NCBI GenBank assembly: GCA_946557105.1
Contig: CAMNSZ010000020.1
Location: forward strand, 1 to 52,293
Origin: an uncultured Lachnospiraceae bacterium
Lineage (GTDB): Bacteria; Bacillota; Clostridia; Lachnospirales; Lachnospiraceae
Direction of reading: 5' to 3'
DNA: 52,293 bases
Shown here: positions 23,762 through 34,600 of the stretch, piece by piece
Position numbering within the stretch: the first letter of the stretch is position 1
How the letters are laid out: every line of letters starts with the position of its first letter
Notes under the pieces: generated by a model
Database searches by the model: none
The model's input: only the letters and a program-made list of their open reading frames with translations
What the model was told of the DNA's origin: nothing
Made by a program: the position numbers and the translations under genes

Positions 23762-24943
23762 ATGGGAGAAAAGGTCAACGCCGTTTTAACGGTTTGTATA
23801 ATTTGCGGTATTATTATGATTTTTACAGTGACAGATTTGATAAAAGGCGACCGTCTTTATTCAGAGGCGGAAAACCGTGTTCTTGCTTCCAGACCGGAGT
23901 TCTCCGGGGAAATGGTATTGAGCGGAAAATATTCCAAGGAATATGAAAATTATGTGACAGACCAATTTGTCGGCAGAGATAAGTGGGTGGGAATTAAAAC
24001 GGGTATGGATGCTTTGTTTCAAAAAAAGGATATTAACGGCGTTTATCTGGGAAAGGACGGATATCTGATAGAGCGTCACGTTCCGGCAGATTTTTCGGAA
24101 GAGCAGGAAAAAGAAAAAATTGCGCTGTTGAAGGCTTTAGTAGAAGAGTGGGATGCCAAGGCAATGCTTGTTCCCACGGCGGATAATATTTTGACGGATA
24201 AGCTGCCTGCCTATGCGGAATATTTTGATGAAGAAGCTTTTTTGGAGCGGGTAAAAAAGGAGATTGGAAAAGAAAATTATATAGATGTATATAGTGTATT
24301 ACAGGAGCATGCGCAGGAGGATATTTATTATCGCACCGACCATCATTGGACAAGTCTGGGAGCTTATTATGGTTATCATGCGTGGACTGAGGCGGCAAGT
24401 CGTTCTGCGTTCCCATACAATAAGAACGTGATGCAGCCGGTTACACGGGAATTTCTGGGAACCCTGCATTCTAAGGTAAAGCTTTCACGATATTATGACA
24501 TCATAAGTATTTTTCCCGAAACCAACGAAAAAAATGTCTCCATAACGTATGATTTCAACAAAAAATCCCAGAGCTATTACGAACCCGATTATTTGGAAAC
24601 AAAAAACAAATACGGATATTTTTTGGATGATAATCATGGCTTTGTGGAGATTCAAACGGGTTATGATGAGAGTGACGTTCTGTTTGTTATAAAGGATTCC
24701 TACGCCAACTGTCTGATACCTCTTCTGGCTCCCCACTATAAGACAATTTATGTGGTGGACTTAAGGTATTTTAACGGAAGGCTGTTTCCTTTTATGGAAG
24801 GTTATCTGCCGAAGGGGGAGGCGCCTTCGGCGGACGGCATAAAATCCAAAGCGGCGTCTGACGAGGCGTCGATGGGAAAAATGGACGTTCTGGTGCTGTA
24901 TAACTGCATACATTTTCTGGAGGATTTCCGTTATTACAAATAA
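23762..24943 (+). CDS. DHHW family protein (AlgJ-like O-acetyltransferase partner)
   Basis: The 393-residue protein has one N-terminal membrane segment (about 5-25) followed by an extracytoplasmic domain. YYRTDHHWTSLGAYYGYHAW holds the DHHW motif, and VLFVIKDSYANCLIPLLAPHY holds the Ser of the SGNH-like site (KDSYAN). AlgJ/AlgX-type proteins transfer acetyl from the MBOAT partner to a polymer. ATG 23762 follows GGAGG; an in-frame GTG at 23750 precedes that site and is unlikely. It forms a unit with the lipoprotein and MBOAT genes. Confidence 0.88.
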   Translation: MGEKVNAVLTVCIICGIIMIFTVTDLIKGDRLYSEAENRVLASRPEFSGEMVLSGKYSKEYENYVTDQFVGRDKWVGIKTGMDALFQKKDINGVYLGKDGYLIERHVPADFSEEQEKEKIALLKALVEEWDAKAMLVPTADNILTDKLPAYAEYFDEEAFLERVKKEIGKENYIDVYSVLQEHAQEDIYYRTDHHWTSLGAYYGYHAWTEAASRSAFPYNKNVMQPVTREFLGTLHSKVKLSRYYDIISIFPETNEKNVSITYDFNKKSQSYYEPDYLETKNKYGYFLDDNHGFVEIQTGYDESDVLFVIKDSYANCLIPLLAPHYKTIYVVDLRYFNGRLFPFMEGYLPKGEAPSADGIKSKAASDEASMGKMDVLVLYNCIHFLEDFRYYK

Positions 24944-25008
24944 GGCCTTGTTGAACAATAGATTTCGGGATATGGCTGTCATATAAGCTTTAATTTCACA
25001 AGGGCGAA

Positions 25009-25037
25009 TTGTGTTTTTTTGTGCATTGGTGTATAAT
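25009..25037 (+). promoter_or_regulatory. Sigma-A type promoter
   Basis: TTGTGT (25009-25014), a 17-base spacer and TATAAT (25032-25037) lie 35 bases upstream of the HAD phosphatase gene. Confidence 0.6.
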
Positions 25038-25072
25038 GTTCCCGATTTATCATCTAAAGGGAGTATAAAACA

Positions 25073-25720
25073 ATGAAAGCTGTTATATTTGATATGGATG
25101 GGGTATTGTTTGATACGGAAAGGGTTTGTATGGAAAACTGGTGCGGTCTGGCAAGCAAGCTGGGTCTTCCCGATATGGAAATAGTATTCCCTAAGTGTAT
25201 CGGGCGCAATGCTGCGGACACGGAGAGGATTGTGTCAATGCATTACGGCGGGAACTTTGACTATAACAGCTTTCGCAAGCAGGCATCGGACCGGTTTTGG
25301 CGCTATATTGACGAAAACGGTGTTCCTGTGAAAAAAGGTGTAAAGGAAATTCTTGCTTATTTAAAACGGGAGGGTTATGCCATAGGGCTTGCTTCCTCCA
25401 CCAGATATTCCTCTGTTGTAAACCATTTGGAGGAGTCGGGGCTTGGGGGTTATTTTTCGGTGATTGTCACGGGAGATATGGTGGAGCATTCAAAGCCCCG
25501 GCCGGACATTTATCTGATGGCTTGTGAAAAGCTGGGTGTAAAGCCCGGGGAGGCGTATGCCATTGAGGATTCCTACAACGGAATCCGTTCCGCTTATGCG
25601 GCGGGAATGAAGCCGGTTATGGTTCCGGATTTGATTGAACCGGACGAGGAGATGAAGCGTTTAAGCTTTTTGATTTGTAAGAACTTGTTGGAGCTGCTGG
25701 AATATTTTAAAGGCAGATGA
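25073..25720 (+). CDS. HAD family phosphatase (beta-phosphoglucomutase-like)
   Basis: The 215-residue protein has the HAD motifs in order: FDMDGVLFDTE (Asp7 and Asp9, nucleophile and acid/base), GLASST, KPRPDIYLMACEKLGV with the conserved Lys, and AIEDSYNGIRSAYAAGM with metal-binding Asp. The cap region after residue 15 is helical, as in beta-phosphoglucomutase and related sugar phosphatases. It could be a phosphatase or phosphomutase; the substrate is not evident. A promoter is just upstream and AAAGGGAG before the ATG. Confidence 0.88.
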   Translation: MKAVIFDMDGVLFDTERVCMENWCGLASKLGLPDMEIVFPKCIGRNAADTERIVSMHYGGNFDYNSFRKQASDRFWRYIDENGVPVKKGVKEILAYLKREGYAIGLASSTRYSSVVNHLEESGLGGYFSVIVTGDMVEHSKPRPDIYLMACEKLGVKPGEAYAIEDSYNGIRSAYAAGMKPVMVPDLIEPDEEMKRLSFLICKNLLELLEYFKGR

Positions 25721-25826
25721 AAGAGCAGATAGAGCTTTACATATTATAACGTCGGTTTTGTATATATAAGGACAAGAGATGTAATGTGAGGAAGTATCAA
25801 CAACGATAAGAAAGCAGAGAAAGTAC

Positions 25827-26681
25827 ATGGCAAATTTAGGAATTCCGCAGAACACCATTGCAGTGTTGCAAAAATACAACTTTAATTTTCAAAAGAAATT
25901 CGGTCAAAATTTCCTTATTGATACCAATGTATTGAATAAGATTATAGCAGCGGCGCAGATTACAAAGGAGGACTGTGTGTTGGAAATAGGACCGGGAATC
26001 GGCACTATGACCCAGTATTTGGCGGAGAGCGCAGGGGCGGTGGTGGCAGTGGAGATAGACAGGGCTTTAATACCTGTTTTGCAGGACACATTGTCAGAAT
26101 ATGACAATGTGACAGTGATAAACGACGATATTTTGAGATTGGATATAAACCGGATTGTGCAGGAAAAAAATGCGGGCAGCCCCATTAAGGTGGTAGCAAA
26201 TCTGCCTTACTATATCACCACGCCTATTATTATGGGATTGTTTGAGAGCCATGTGCCTTTAAAAAGCATTACCGTTATGGTACAGAAGGAGGTGGCGGAT
26301 CGTATGCAGGTAGGACCGGGAAGGAAGGATTACGGAGCGCTTTCTTTGGCGGTGCAATATTATGCGAAGCCCAAAATTGTGGCAAACGTGCCGCCCAATT
26401 GTTTTATCCCCAGACCGAATGTGGGCAGCGCGGTGATTTGTCTGACAAGATATGAGGAGCCGCCTGTAGGTGTGAAGGATGAGCAAAGGCTGTTTTCGAT
26501 TATCCGTGCCGCCTTCAACCAGCGGCGCAAGACCTTGGTAAATGCTCTGGTAAATGCTCAAAACCTGTCATTTTCCAAGGAGCAGATAGTTCAGGCGCTT
26601 TCTCAAATGGAGTTATCCGCCACTGTCAGGGGGGAGGCTTTAACGCTGGAGCAGTTTGCCGAGCTAAGTAACCGCTTATAA
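25827..26681 (+). CDS. rsmA: 16S rRNA (adenine(1518)-N6/adenine(1519)-N6)-dimethyltransferase
   Basis: The 284-residue protein has KKFGQNFLID, the SAM motif VLEIGPGIGTMTQYLAE, the acidic loop VAVEIDRAL, and the adenine-binding VVANLPYYITTPI, followed by a helical C-terminal domain with FNQRRKTLVNAL. This is the KsgA/RsmA signature; the enzyme dimethylates two adenines near the 3' end of 16S rRNA. Its length is normal. The gene is often near tatD and rnmV in Firmicutes, but here tatD lies 25 kb away. A strong terminator follows. Confidence 0.96.
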   Translation: MANLGIPQNTIAVLQKYNFNFQKKFGQNFLIDTNVLNKIIAAAQITKEDCVLEIGPGIGTMTQYLAESAGAVVAVEIDRALIPVLQDTLSEYDNVTVINDDILRLDINRIVQEKNAGSPIKVVANLPYYITTPIIMGLFESHVPLKSITVMVQKEVADRMQVGPGRKDYGALSLAVQYYAKPKIVANVPPNCFIPRPNVGSAVICLTRYEEPPVGVKDEQRLFSIIRAAFNQRRKTLVNALVNAQNLSFSKEQIVQALSQMELSATVRGEALTLEQFAELSNRL

Positions 26682-26712
26682 TATGGAAGTTCATATACCG
26701 ATATATAGTTTT

Positions 26713-26749
26713 ACAAGATATAGCGAGCCCACTATATCTTGTATTTTTT
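26713..26749 (+). terminator. Intrinsic terminator after rsmA
   Basis: ACAAGATATAG (26713-26723) pairs perfectly with CTATATCTTGT (26732-26742) and is followed by ATTTTTT. Confidence 0.85.
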
Positions 26750-26882
26750 ATAAATTTTTAAACCGTTTACTTTTGACATATGTATATATCCTATGATAAA
26801 CTTAGAATGATAAAAAAGTGGGGGAATATACCTATTAATTTGATAAAGCAGGACAACGAAGGCACAAAGGGAGCGAAAAACC

Positions 26883-29552
26883 TTGGATAAGTACGAATAT
26901 AAAATAAAATCAGAAGAGATTAAGCAATTAATAGCCGAAGGAGATTATGTGCAGGCGGCGGAGATTGCGGATACGATTGACTGGCGCAGAGTCAAGAGTG
27001 TGATGATGCTGTGTACCATAAGCGATTTGTATAAGATTAACAGGAGATATGAGGATGCCAGAGATCTGCTTTTGCTGGCATATGAGCGCCGTCCGGGAGG
27101 AAGGACTATCTGTTACTCTTTGTGTGAATTATCTATCAAAATGGAAGATTTTTTACAGGCGGTGGAATATTATAAAGAATTTGTTCAGGTAGCTCCGAAG
27201 GATTCGGGGCGTTTTGTGCTGCAATACAAGCTATATGAAGCGCAGGAGGTCAGCCTTGAGGAAAGAATCGAGGTGTTAGAGGAGCTTAAGAGACATGACT
27301 ATCGGGAAAAGTGGGCGTATGAGCTGGCGTATCTGTACCATAGGGTAGGGCTTGGCACACGCTGCGTGGAAGAATGCGACGAGCTTATCCTTTGGTTCGG
27401 CGAGGGAAAATATGTTGTCAAGGCTATGGAATTGAAGGCTCTTCATCAGCCGTTGACAGCGGAGCAGCAGGAAAAATATGACAATCGTTTCGGGAATCAG
27501 GAAGCGGAGGATACGTATGCTTACGAGGAGGAACAGCCTGCTGCAGTACAAGAGCAGAATTTGGCCGGCGAAAATATTATTGGCTTTGAACAGGCAAACC
27601 GGCAGCTTGAGGATCGGAGCAAAGCTGAGGAAATAGATATTCATGTAAAGACAATGGATGTAGGTCAATATAACACTATAAATTTACAGGCAGAGCTTGC
27701 TGAAGGCTTGAGGGAGGTATTGGGCGAGAACTCGGTTACCAATGCGATTATAGCGCCCATGCTTCAGGAGGATACGGGAGTAATACAGGTATCTGAAGCG
27801 GAGGAGGAGACTCTTGGAGCTTCAGAAGTACAAACGCAGGATGTGGAGTCTGAGGTGTTTTTTGGCGAGACAGGGGAAATTGCGGATATTCGGCGGGAGG
27901 AAATTCAGCCGCAGGAGGAAGACCTTAAAACTGCTGTCACAGAAGAGGCTGGGGAAGAGACTGATTTGCAACAGAGTACAGCTGAACTGGAAAAGGAGCA
28001 AGTCACTGTTGAAGCAATAAACGGATTGCAAAAGAAGGCGTCCGGTTCGGATGCGGAGGAACGGGTTCTGGCGGCGCAGCCCCCCAAAGAGCTTGCGGGC
28101 GTGCTTTCACAGGAATCGGACGGGCAGATTAGTCTGGTTATGCCTGAGTGTGAAAACTTGGAAAAGCAGATCACGGGACAGATGAGTATAGAGGATATCC
28201 TTGCCGAGTGGGAACGCATGAAGAGGGAAAACGAGGAAAAGCGCAAGGAAGAGGTTCGTCAGCATGTATTGCAGCAAACCGGCAGTATGTTTACGGAGTT
28301 TGAGGCTTCCGTAAGAGACGGCTTGCTGGAGCAGCTTGAAAGCGGCGCCGTAACTGTAGATGAAAACGCTAAGGCAGAGTCTGAGGAAGCGTCTGAGAAC
28401 GCAGAGGACGGTCTGTTTGAGGAGGACGAGCTTGGGCAGACGGACATGGGTCTGCCGGGGGAAGAGGAGCCGGAAACAGAAGACGAAAATCTTTTGGAGG
28501 AAGAGGCTGAGGAAACGGAAAACGTAATAGCGGACGAGGAGGAGACTGAGGAAACAGAAAGCGCTATAGAGGGCGTGGAGAACGCCGAGAAGGAGGACGG
28601 CGACTTGTCCGATGATGCAGAGCTTGAAGAGCTTGAGGATGAGTTGTTGGCGGAGGCAGCTCATATAGAAGACGCAATTGCACAAAATAATTCCGAGGAT
28701 GTAAAAAAACAAAGGGAGGATTTTGCGGAAGGCGTTGAGGAGCCGAGTAAACAAACGGTAAGATCCGTCAACAGGAAGGAAGAGATAAGCCGTGAGCCCG
28801 CAAGGCTCAGGGCGTTGACCCGTGAGGAAAAGGAGCTGTACGCGCCCTTCATTCAGAGCAAGACATCCAGAGAACAGCTGATCAGGGCGGTGGACAGCAT
28901 AACCTTGGCAGCGTATACCGGAAATGTAATAATTACCGGGGAGGAGGGAACAAATACCTTGGGGCTTGCCAAGAATATAGCCCGCGAGATACAGATGATT
29001 GACAGCAATTTTTCCGGCAAGGTGGCGAAAATAACGGGGAAAACCCTTAATAAAAAAGATGTAAAGGCTACAATTAATCAAATGAAAAACGGCGCCTTAA
29101 TTATTGAAAAGGCATCGGAAATCAATAAGGATACCGTTCAAAAAATGCATAAATGCCTACAGAGGGAAAGCTTGGGAATCATTTTGATTCTGGAGGATAC
29201 AAAGAAAGCGATGAACCGTTTTTTGGCGGCGAACGAGCAGCTGAAGGATGCTTTTACGGCACGTATAGATGTGGAGGCGTTGAGCAATGACGCGTTGGTG
29301 GCGTTTGGAAGACAATATGCAAAGGAACGGGAATATTCCATAGATGAGCTTGGTATTTTGGCTTTACACACGAGAATTGAGGATATGCAGACCAGCGATC
29401 ATGCGGTGACGGTTTTAGAGGTCAAAGAAATCGTGGATGAGTCGATACGTCATGCCAACAGAAAAACGCTTAAGCATTTCTTTGACGTGCTGCTGGCAAA
29501 ACGCTATGACGAAGAAGATATGATTATTCTGACGGAGAAAGATTTTGTGTAA
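26883..29552 (+). CDS. Large TPR / acidic / degenerate AAA-like protein, function unknown
   Basis: The 889-residue protein has three parts. Residues about 1-200 are helical pairs of TPR type (for example NRRYEDARDLLLLAYERRPG). Residues about 210-640 are very acidic and low-complexity with no membrane segment. Residues about 650-889 resemble an AAA+ domain: GNVIITGEEGTNTLGLAKNIA at the Walker A position lacks the usual Lys-Ser/Thr, and GALIIEKASEI replaces a Walker B. The start is TTG behind AAAGGGAG. It is not a family I can name. It stands alone between rsmA and glgB; a scaffold or regulator in the cytosol seems more likely than an active ATPase. Confidence 0.75.
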   Translation: MDKYEYKIKSEEIKQLIAEGDYVQAAEIADTIDWRRVKSVMMLCTISDLYKINRRYEDARDLLLLAYERRPGGRTICYSLCELSIKMEDFLQAVEYYKEFVQVAPKDSGRFVLQYKLYEAQEVSLEERIEVLEELKRHDYREKWAYELAYLYHRVGLGTRCVEECDELILWFGEGKYVVKAMELKALHQPLTAEQQEKYDNRFGNQEAEDTYAYEEEQPAAVQEQNLAGENIIGFEQANRQLEDRSKAEEIDIHVKTMDVGQYNTINLQAELAEGLREVLGENSVTNAIIAPMLQEDTGVIQVSEAEEETLGASEVQTQDVESEVFFGETGEIADIRREEIQPQEEDLKTAVTEEAGEETDLQQSTAELEKEQVTVEAINGLQKKASGSDAEERVLAAQPPKELAGVLSQESDGQISLVMPECENLEKQITGQMSIEDILAEWERMKRENEEKRKEEVRQHVLQQTGSMFTEFEASVRDGLLEQLESGAVTVDENAKAESEEASENAEDGLFEEDELGQTDMGLPGEEEPETEDENLLEEEAEETENVIADEEETEETESAIEGVENAEKEDGDLSDDAELEELEDELLAEAAHIEDAIAQNNSEDVKKQREDFAEGVEEPSKQTVRSVNRKEEISREPARLRALTREEKELYAPFIQSKTSREQLIRAVDSITLAAYTGNVIITGEEGTNTLGLAKNIAREIQMIDSNFSGKVAKITGKTLNKKDVKATINQMKNGALIIEKASEINKDTVQKMHKCLQRESLGIILILEDTKKAMNRFLAANEQLKDAFTARIDVEALSNDALVAFGRQYAKEREYSIDELGILALHTRIEDMQTSDHAVTVLEVKEIVDESIRHANRKTLKHFFDVLLAKRYDEEDMIILTEKDFV

Positions 29553-29572
29553 TTTTAAGGAGGTAGTGCTTT

Positions 29573-31480
29573 ATGAAAAATGCAGATTCTAAAGTGTTTA
29601 TTTCCGAGGCGGATCAATATTTGTTTGCACAGGGAACCCATTATGATATTTATAAGAAGCTCGGTGCGCATTTGTCCGAGGAAAACGGTGTGAAGGGAAT
29701 CTTTTTTGCAGTTTGGGCGCCGAATGCGGCGCAGGTCCATGTGATTGGTTCTTTCAATGATTGGAATGAAATCTCCCACCCGATGGACAGATTGGAGGGA
29801 GTGGGTATCTGGACTTTGTTCGTACCACATGTGGGGGAGGGGGAAATGTACAAATTTCTGATTACCGCGCAGGACGGCAGAAAGCTGTACAAGGCTGACC
29901 CTTTTGCCAATTATGCAGAATACCGACCGGGAACGGCTTCCATAACAACTGATTTAAGCGGTTTTGTCTGGAAGGATGATAAATGGCTTGCAAAACGCGA
30001 AGGTAAGAATATTAATAAGGAGCCTATGGCAATTTATGAATGTCATATTGGTTCTTTCATGAAGCATCCTGACGGTACAGAAACAGGCTTTTACAGCTAT
30101 CGGGAATTTGCCGATAGGATAGTGAAGTATCTGAAAGAAATGAAATATACCCATGTGGAGCTTATGGGTATTGCGGAGCATCCGTTTGACGGCTCATGGG
30201 GCTATCAGGTGACGGGTTACTATGCTCCGACCTCACGTTACGGCACCCCCAAGGATTTTATGTATTTGGTAAATGAGCTGCATAAGGCGGGGGTGGGTGT
30301 AATTCTGGATTGGGTTCCGGCGCACTTTGCCACCGACGCACATGGATTGTCTGAATTTGACGGAAGATGTATTTTTGAGCATCCCGACCCCAGATTAGGG
30401 GAGCATCCCGACTGGGGAACCAAGATTTTTAACTATGGAAAGCCGGAGGTGAAAAATTTCCTGATTGCTAACGTACTCTTCTGGATGAGAGAATTTCATG
30501 TGGATGGTATCCGGGTGGATGCGGTGGCTTCCATGCTTTATCTTGACTACGGTAAAAAGGAAGGTCAATGGGTTCCAAACAAGTATGGCGGTAATCAAAA
30601 TCTGGAAGCAATCGAATTTTTCCGCCATATGAATTCGGTGGTGAGAGGCTCTTGTCCGGGCTTTATTACAGTGGCGGAGGAATCCACGGCATGGCCCAAT
30701 GTGACGGGTGACATCGGCGGGGAGGGATTGGGCTTTTCCTTTAAGTGGAACATGGGCTGGATGCATGATTTTTGTGAATATATGAAGCTTGACCCCATTT
30801 ACCGCAAGGGGAATCATTATGCCATGACCTTTGCTATGAGTTACAATGATAGCGAGAATTATATACTGCCTCTCTCCCATGATGAGGTGGTACATTTAAA
30901 ATGTTCCATGGTAAACAAAATGCCGGGCTATATGGCGGACAAGTATGCAAACCTGCGGGTGGGATATACTTATATGTTCGGACATTGCGGCAAGAAGCTC
31001 CTTTTTATGGGGCAGGATTTCGGGCAGGAGAGAGAATGGAGCGAGGAAAGAGAGCTTGACTGGTTTCTTTTGGAAGAAAAGAAGAATCAGGGTCTGCATG
31101 TATATGTGAAGGAGCTCTTAGAATTGTACCGCAAATATCCGGCAATGCATGAGTTTGATAACAGCTGGGAGGGCTTTGAGTGGATGAATGCGGATGATAT
31201 GGAGAAAAGCACTTATGCTTTTGTGAGAAAATCCTCTACCGGCCGAAACAGTTTGCTGTTTGTGTTGAACATGACGCCTGTAAAGTGGGAGAACTACAGA
31301 GTGGGCGTGCCTAAGAACAAGAACTACAGGCTGCTGCTAAACAGCGACGAGGAGCGTTTCGGAGGCTTTGGCAATGAAATCCCTTCTGAGCTTTGCGCCG
31401 AGAAGACGCCTTACCACTATCAAGATTATTCCATAAGCTTTGATTTACCGCCGTATGGAGCGGCAGTGTTTGTATTTTAG
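29573..31480 (+). CDS. glgB: 1,4-alpha-glucan branching enzyme
   Basis: The 635-residue protein has an N-terminal carbohydrate-binding beta domain (FFAVWAPNAAQVHVIGSFNDWN), then a GH13 barrel with VELMGIAEHPFDGSWGYQVTGYYAPTSRYG, DGIRVDAVASMLYLDYG (nucleophile Asp, about 315), TVAEESTAWP (acid Glu, about 368) and LPLSHDEVVH. This enzyme makes alpha-1,6 branches in glycogen. AAGGAGG precedes the ATG. No other glycogen genes are in the window. Two hairpins follow, the second a good terminator. Confidence 0.95.
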   Translation: MKNADSKVFISEADQYLFAQGTHYDIYKKLGAHLSEENGVKGIFFAVWAPNAAQVHVIGSFNDWNEISHPMDRLEGVGIWTLFVPHVGEGEMYKFLITAQDGRKLYKADPFANYAEYRPGTASITTDLSGFVWKDDKWLAKREGKNINKEPMAIYECHIGSFMKHPDGTETGFYSYREFADRIVKYLKEMKYTHVELMGIAEHPFDGSWGYQVTGYYAPTSRYGTPKDFMYLVNELHKAGVGVILDWVPAHFATDAHGLSEFDGRCIFEHPDPRLGEHPDWGTKIFNYGKPEVKNFLIANVLFWMREFHVDGIRVDAVASMLYLDYGKKEGQWVPNKYGGNQNLEAIEFFRHMNSVVRGSCPGFITVAEESTAWPNVTGDIGGEGLGFSFKWNMGWMHDFCEYMKLDPIYRKGNHYAMTFAMSYNDSENYILPLSHDEVVHLKCSMVNKMPGYMADKYANLRVGYTYMFGHCGKKLLFMGQDFGQEREWSEERELDWFLLEEKKNQGLHVYVKELLELYRKYPAMHEFDNSWEGFEWMNADDMEKSTYAFVRKSSTGRNSLLFVLNMTPVKWENYRVGVPKNKNYRLLLNSDEERFGGFGNEIPSELCAEKTPYHYQDYSISFDLPPYGAAVFVF

Positions 31481-31514
31481 TAGGATAAGCCCGCAAAAAG
31501 GGAATGATTTGTCA

Positions 31515-31531
31515 GGGTTAAGAATTAACCC
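31515..31531 (+). repeat. Short perfect hairpin after glgB
   Basis: GGGTTAA (31515-31521) pairs with TTAACCC (31525-31531), followed by GTTTTC. It may be a weak first terminator before the stronger one at 31547. Confidence 0.45.
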
Positions 31532-31546
31532 GTTTTCACCGAAATA

Positions 31547-31582
31547 AAAGGTAAGTGCAGCGACGGCGGCACTTACCTTTTT
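31547..31582 (+). terminator. Intrinsic terminator after glgB
   Basis: AAAGGTAAGTGC (31547-31558) pairs perfectly with GCACTTACCTTT (31569-31580), with the T-run continuing to 31582. It separates glgB from the flagellin region. Confidence 0.85.
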
Positions 31583-31667
31583 CTAATCAGGTACATTTAG
31601 GCTGCAGCAGGGAAATAAAATGCGGCGGCGGGAAAATAGGAAAAATAAATGACAAGAGGGAATGCGT

Positions 31668-34600
31668 GTGAGAATTACTTTTCAGAATACTACGGAAAAT
31701 AAGGCGGAAGCCGTGGAGACAGGCAGGCAGTATAGGAAGGGGCAGGCTTCCAATTATGGCAGAAAAGGCGTGAGCGCCTGTGATTTCAGACCTACGTCAG
31801 CGGCGGATAAGAGACATACCATGGGCGAAGGGTCAAAGCAAAGCAAAGGAATGACCTTGGCACAGTTGCAGCAGAAGGCGGAGAATGCGGATGTGGCTAC
31901 AGCGCAGGATTATATGACATTAATGTCCAATACTTTGTCGCAGGAGGATTATGCCAGACTGGAGGAGGAGGGCTTTTGCCCTTCCGACATGGAGCCGGAG
32001 ATGACTGTGACCATTGTGGATAAAATTAAAGCGGAGCTTGTACGCAGCGGACAGTACATAGCAGGCTATACCGACGATTTGGATATGGAGGCGCTTAGCG
32101 CCGCCGTGGGAAGCGAGATTCTCGCAAGAGCAATTAAGGACAGCTTTAAGGAGGCGGATATTCCGCTCACACAGGATAATGTAGATCAGGTAATGCAGGC
32201 GTGGGATATGGCGGAGAAGCTGGATGTACCTACGGAAGGCGGCTACCACTATATGGTTGATAACGGTCTGGAGCCTGAGCTATGGAACTTTTATTTGGCG
32301 CAAAGCAGCGGAGCAGAAGAGGGAGAGTATAGCCGCCCGGGGTACTTTGCAGAGGATGTGCAGGGATATTATTCCCGAAGTGCCCCCGTGTCCTTTGGCG
32401 ATGCGCAGGGAAAACAGGGCAAGGCTGACGATAGATTTTTTGCGCAGATAGATAGAGTGATTGAGCAGGCAGGTTTGCCTCTGGACGAGGAGAGCAGACA
32501 GGCAGCGGACTGGCTTTTAGAACAAGATTTACCCTTGACGACAGAGAATTTACTTCGTTTACGGGAGCTTAAGGGAGTAAGCTTTCCTCTTAATGAGGAT
32601 ACTTTTGCCAAGGCGGCGGCTTCTGCGATGGCAGAGGGGAAAAATCCCATGCAGGGTAATTTGGCGCAGACAAGGAATATTTATGAACGGGCGGCGGCCG
32701 TTTTGGAGTATTACGACAAGCTGTATCAGGAGCAGACAGGCGGCAGCTTTGGGAACGGCGAGGAGGAAATAAGCAGGATTGCCCAAAGCGGCAGGCTGAC
32801 GGAGAGAAGGCAGCTTGAGGAAATACGTCTACGCATGACTGCCGAGGTGAATGTGAAGCTGTTGAAAAGCGGTTTTGCCATTGATACGGCTCCCATGGAG
32901 AAATTGTTGGAGGCGCTTAAGCAGGCAGAGGCAGCCGTGGCGGCGCAATATTTTCCGGGCGACGAGCAGGCTGTTGAAAAGTATGAGACCTATAATGCCG
33001 CCAACAGGGTGATGGCAGATTTGCCGGGAATGCCCGCAAGGATTTTGGGAAGCATTCCTGTTTCGGGAGAGGCGGCGGCAGACCTTGAGCATTTCCATAC
33101 CAAAGGAAGTCAGTTGCAGCAAAGTCTTGAAAAGGCACAGGAGAGCTATGAAACTCTGATGACGTCTCCCAGAAGAGATTTGGGTGACAATATAAATAAG
33201 GCATTTGCCAATGTGGATGATATTTTAAAGGATCTGGGACATGAGCCCAGTGAGGAGAACCGCCGTGCTGTGCGCATTTTGGGCTATAACCGTATGGATA
33301 TAAGCATGGAAAGCATAGAGCGGGTAAAGACGGCCGATAGGCAGGTTCAATCCGTGGTTGAGAGGATGACGCCCGCAGCTACGCTAAAAATGATTCGAGA
33401 CGGCGTCAATCCTTTGGAAAAGAGCTTTGAGGAGTTAAATCAATACTTTGACAGTCAGTCTCGGGATTATAGTGAGACCGCGGAAAGTTATAGCCGTTTT
33501 CTGTATGGCTTGGAGAAAAGAGGAGATATTACAGAGGAGGAAAGGGAAAGCTTTATCGGGGTTTATCGCCTTGTCCGTCAGATAGAAAAATCCGACGGAG
33601 CAGCCATCGGAGCGTTGGTAAATACGCAGGCACAGCTCCATTTTTCTAATTTATTGTCGGCAGTCAGAAGCGGTAAGTATAAAGGGTTGGACGTAAAGGT
33701 TACCGATGAGCTTGGGGCGGTTGCGGAGCTTGTTAAAAAGGGAGAGAGCATATCCGAACAAATAACAAAAGCTTTCGCTGCAAATACGCAAAATATATTG
33801 ACAGAATTGTCATATAGTGAGGAGGCAGAAGCATCTTACCGTCAAACGGATTTGGCGCGGATTAGGGAGGCGATACCGGCAGACGAAGAAAGTCTGACGC
33901 TTTTGCAAAGGGGAGATATTCCCGTAACCCCGGCAAACCTGCTGGCGGCGCAGGCGCTTGTATCGGTTGCAGGCAGTCCTTTCGGAGAGTGGAAGCAGCG
34001 GATGGAAAGAAATATGACACATGCGTCGAGAGAAGGCGCGGGAGAAGCACATATGGCTTCAACGGATATCGATGCTGCCGCCAAACTGGAAGAAGGATTG
34101 ACAAAAGCATGGGAGGGTTTGGACAAAGGAGAGGCCTTTGCAGAGGATTATCGGACTGTCATAGACGAAGCAGCCAAAAGCGTGGAGGAGATGAGCATTA
34201 TGCAGGCGCAGACTTCTATGGATGTGAGGGGTATGCAGCTTTTACATAAGCAGCTTTCGGTGGTTGGAGCGCTGACAAGGTCTAAGGAATATATTTTGCC
34301 CATGTATATCGGGGAGGAGCTTGCCAAGGTACACTTGACCTTAAAGCAGGGCGAGGGGAATAAAGGAAGTGTGGATATCGCAGTGGAATTGTCCGAAAAT
34401 GAGCATATAGAAGCTCATTTGCAGATTTCAGAAAGAAGGCTTGACGGATTTTTGGTGGGAAATACGGAGTCTGAGGTTAAAAAGCTGAAGGAAGCCGCCG
34501 ATATATTTATTGATTCCTTGAAGAAGGATTCTTTGCAAGGCTATGAAGCGGGTGAGCTGTCCATTGTAAGCAAGGGGCAGACAGCCTTTACGAAAGCCCT

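Noticed and set aside
28107..29081. 324-codon open frame opposite the TPR/acidic protein gene
   Set aside because: It is the antisense of Glu/Lys-rich codons, which gives a long Leu/Phe/Ser-rich frame by composition; there is no start signal or family match.
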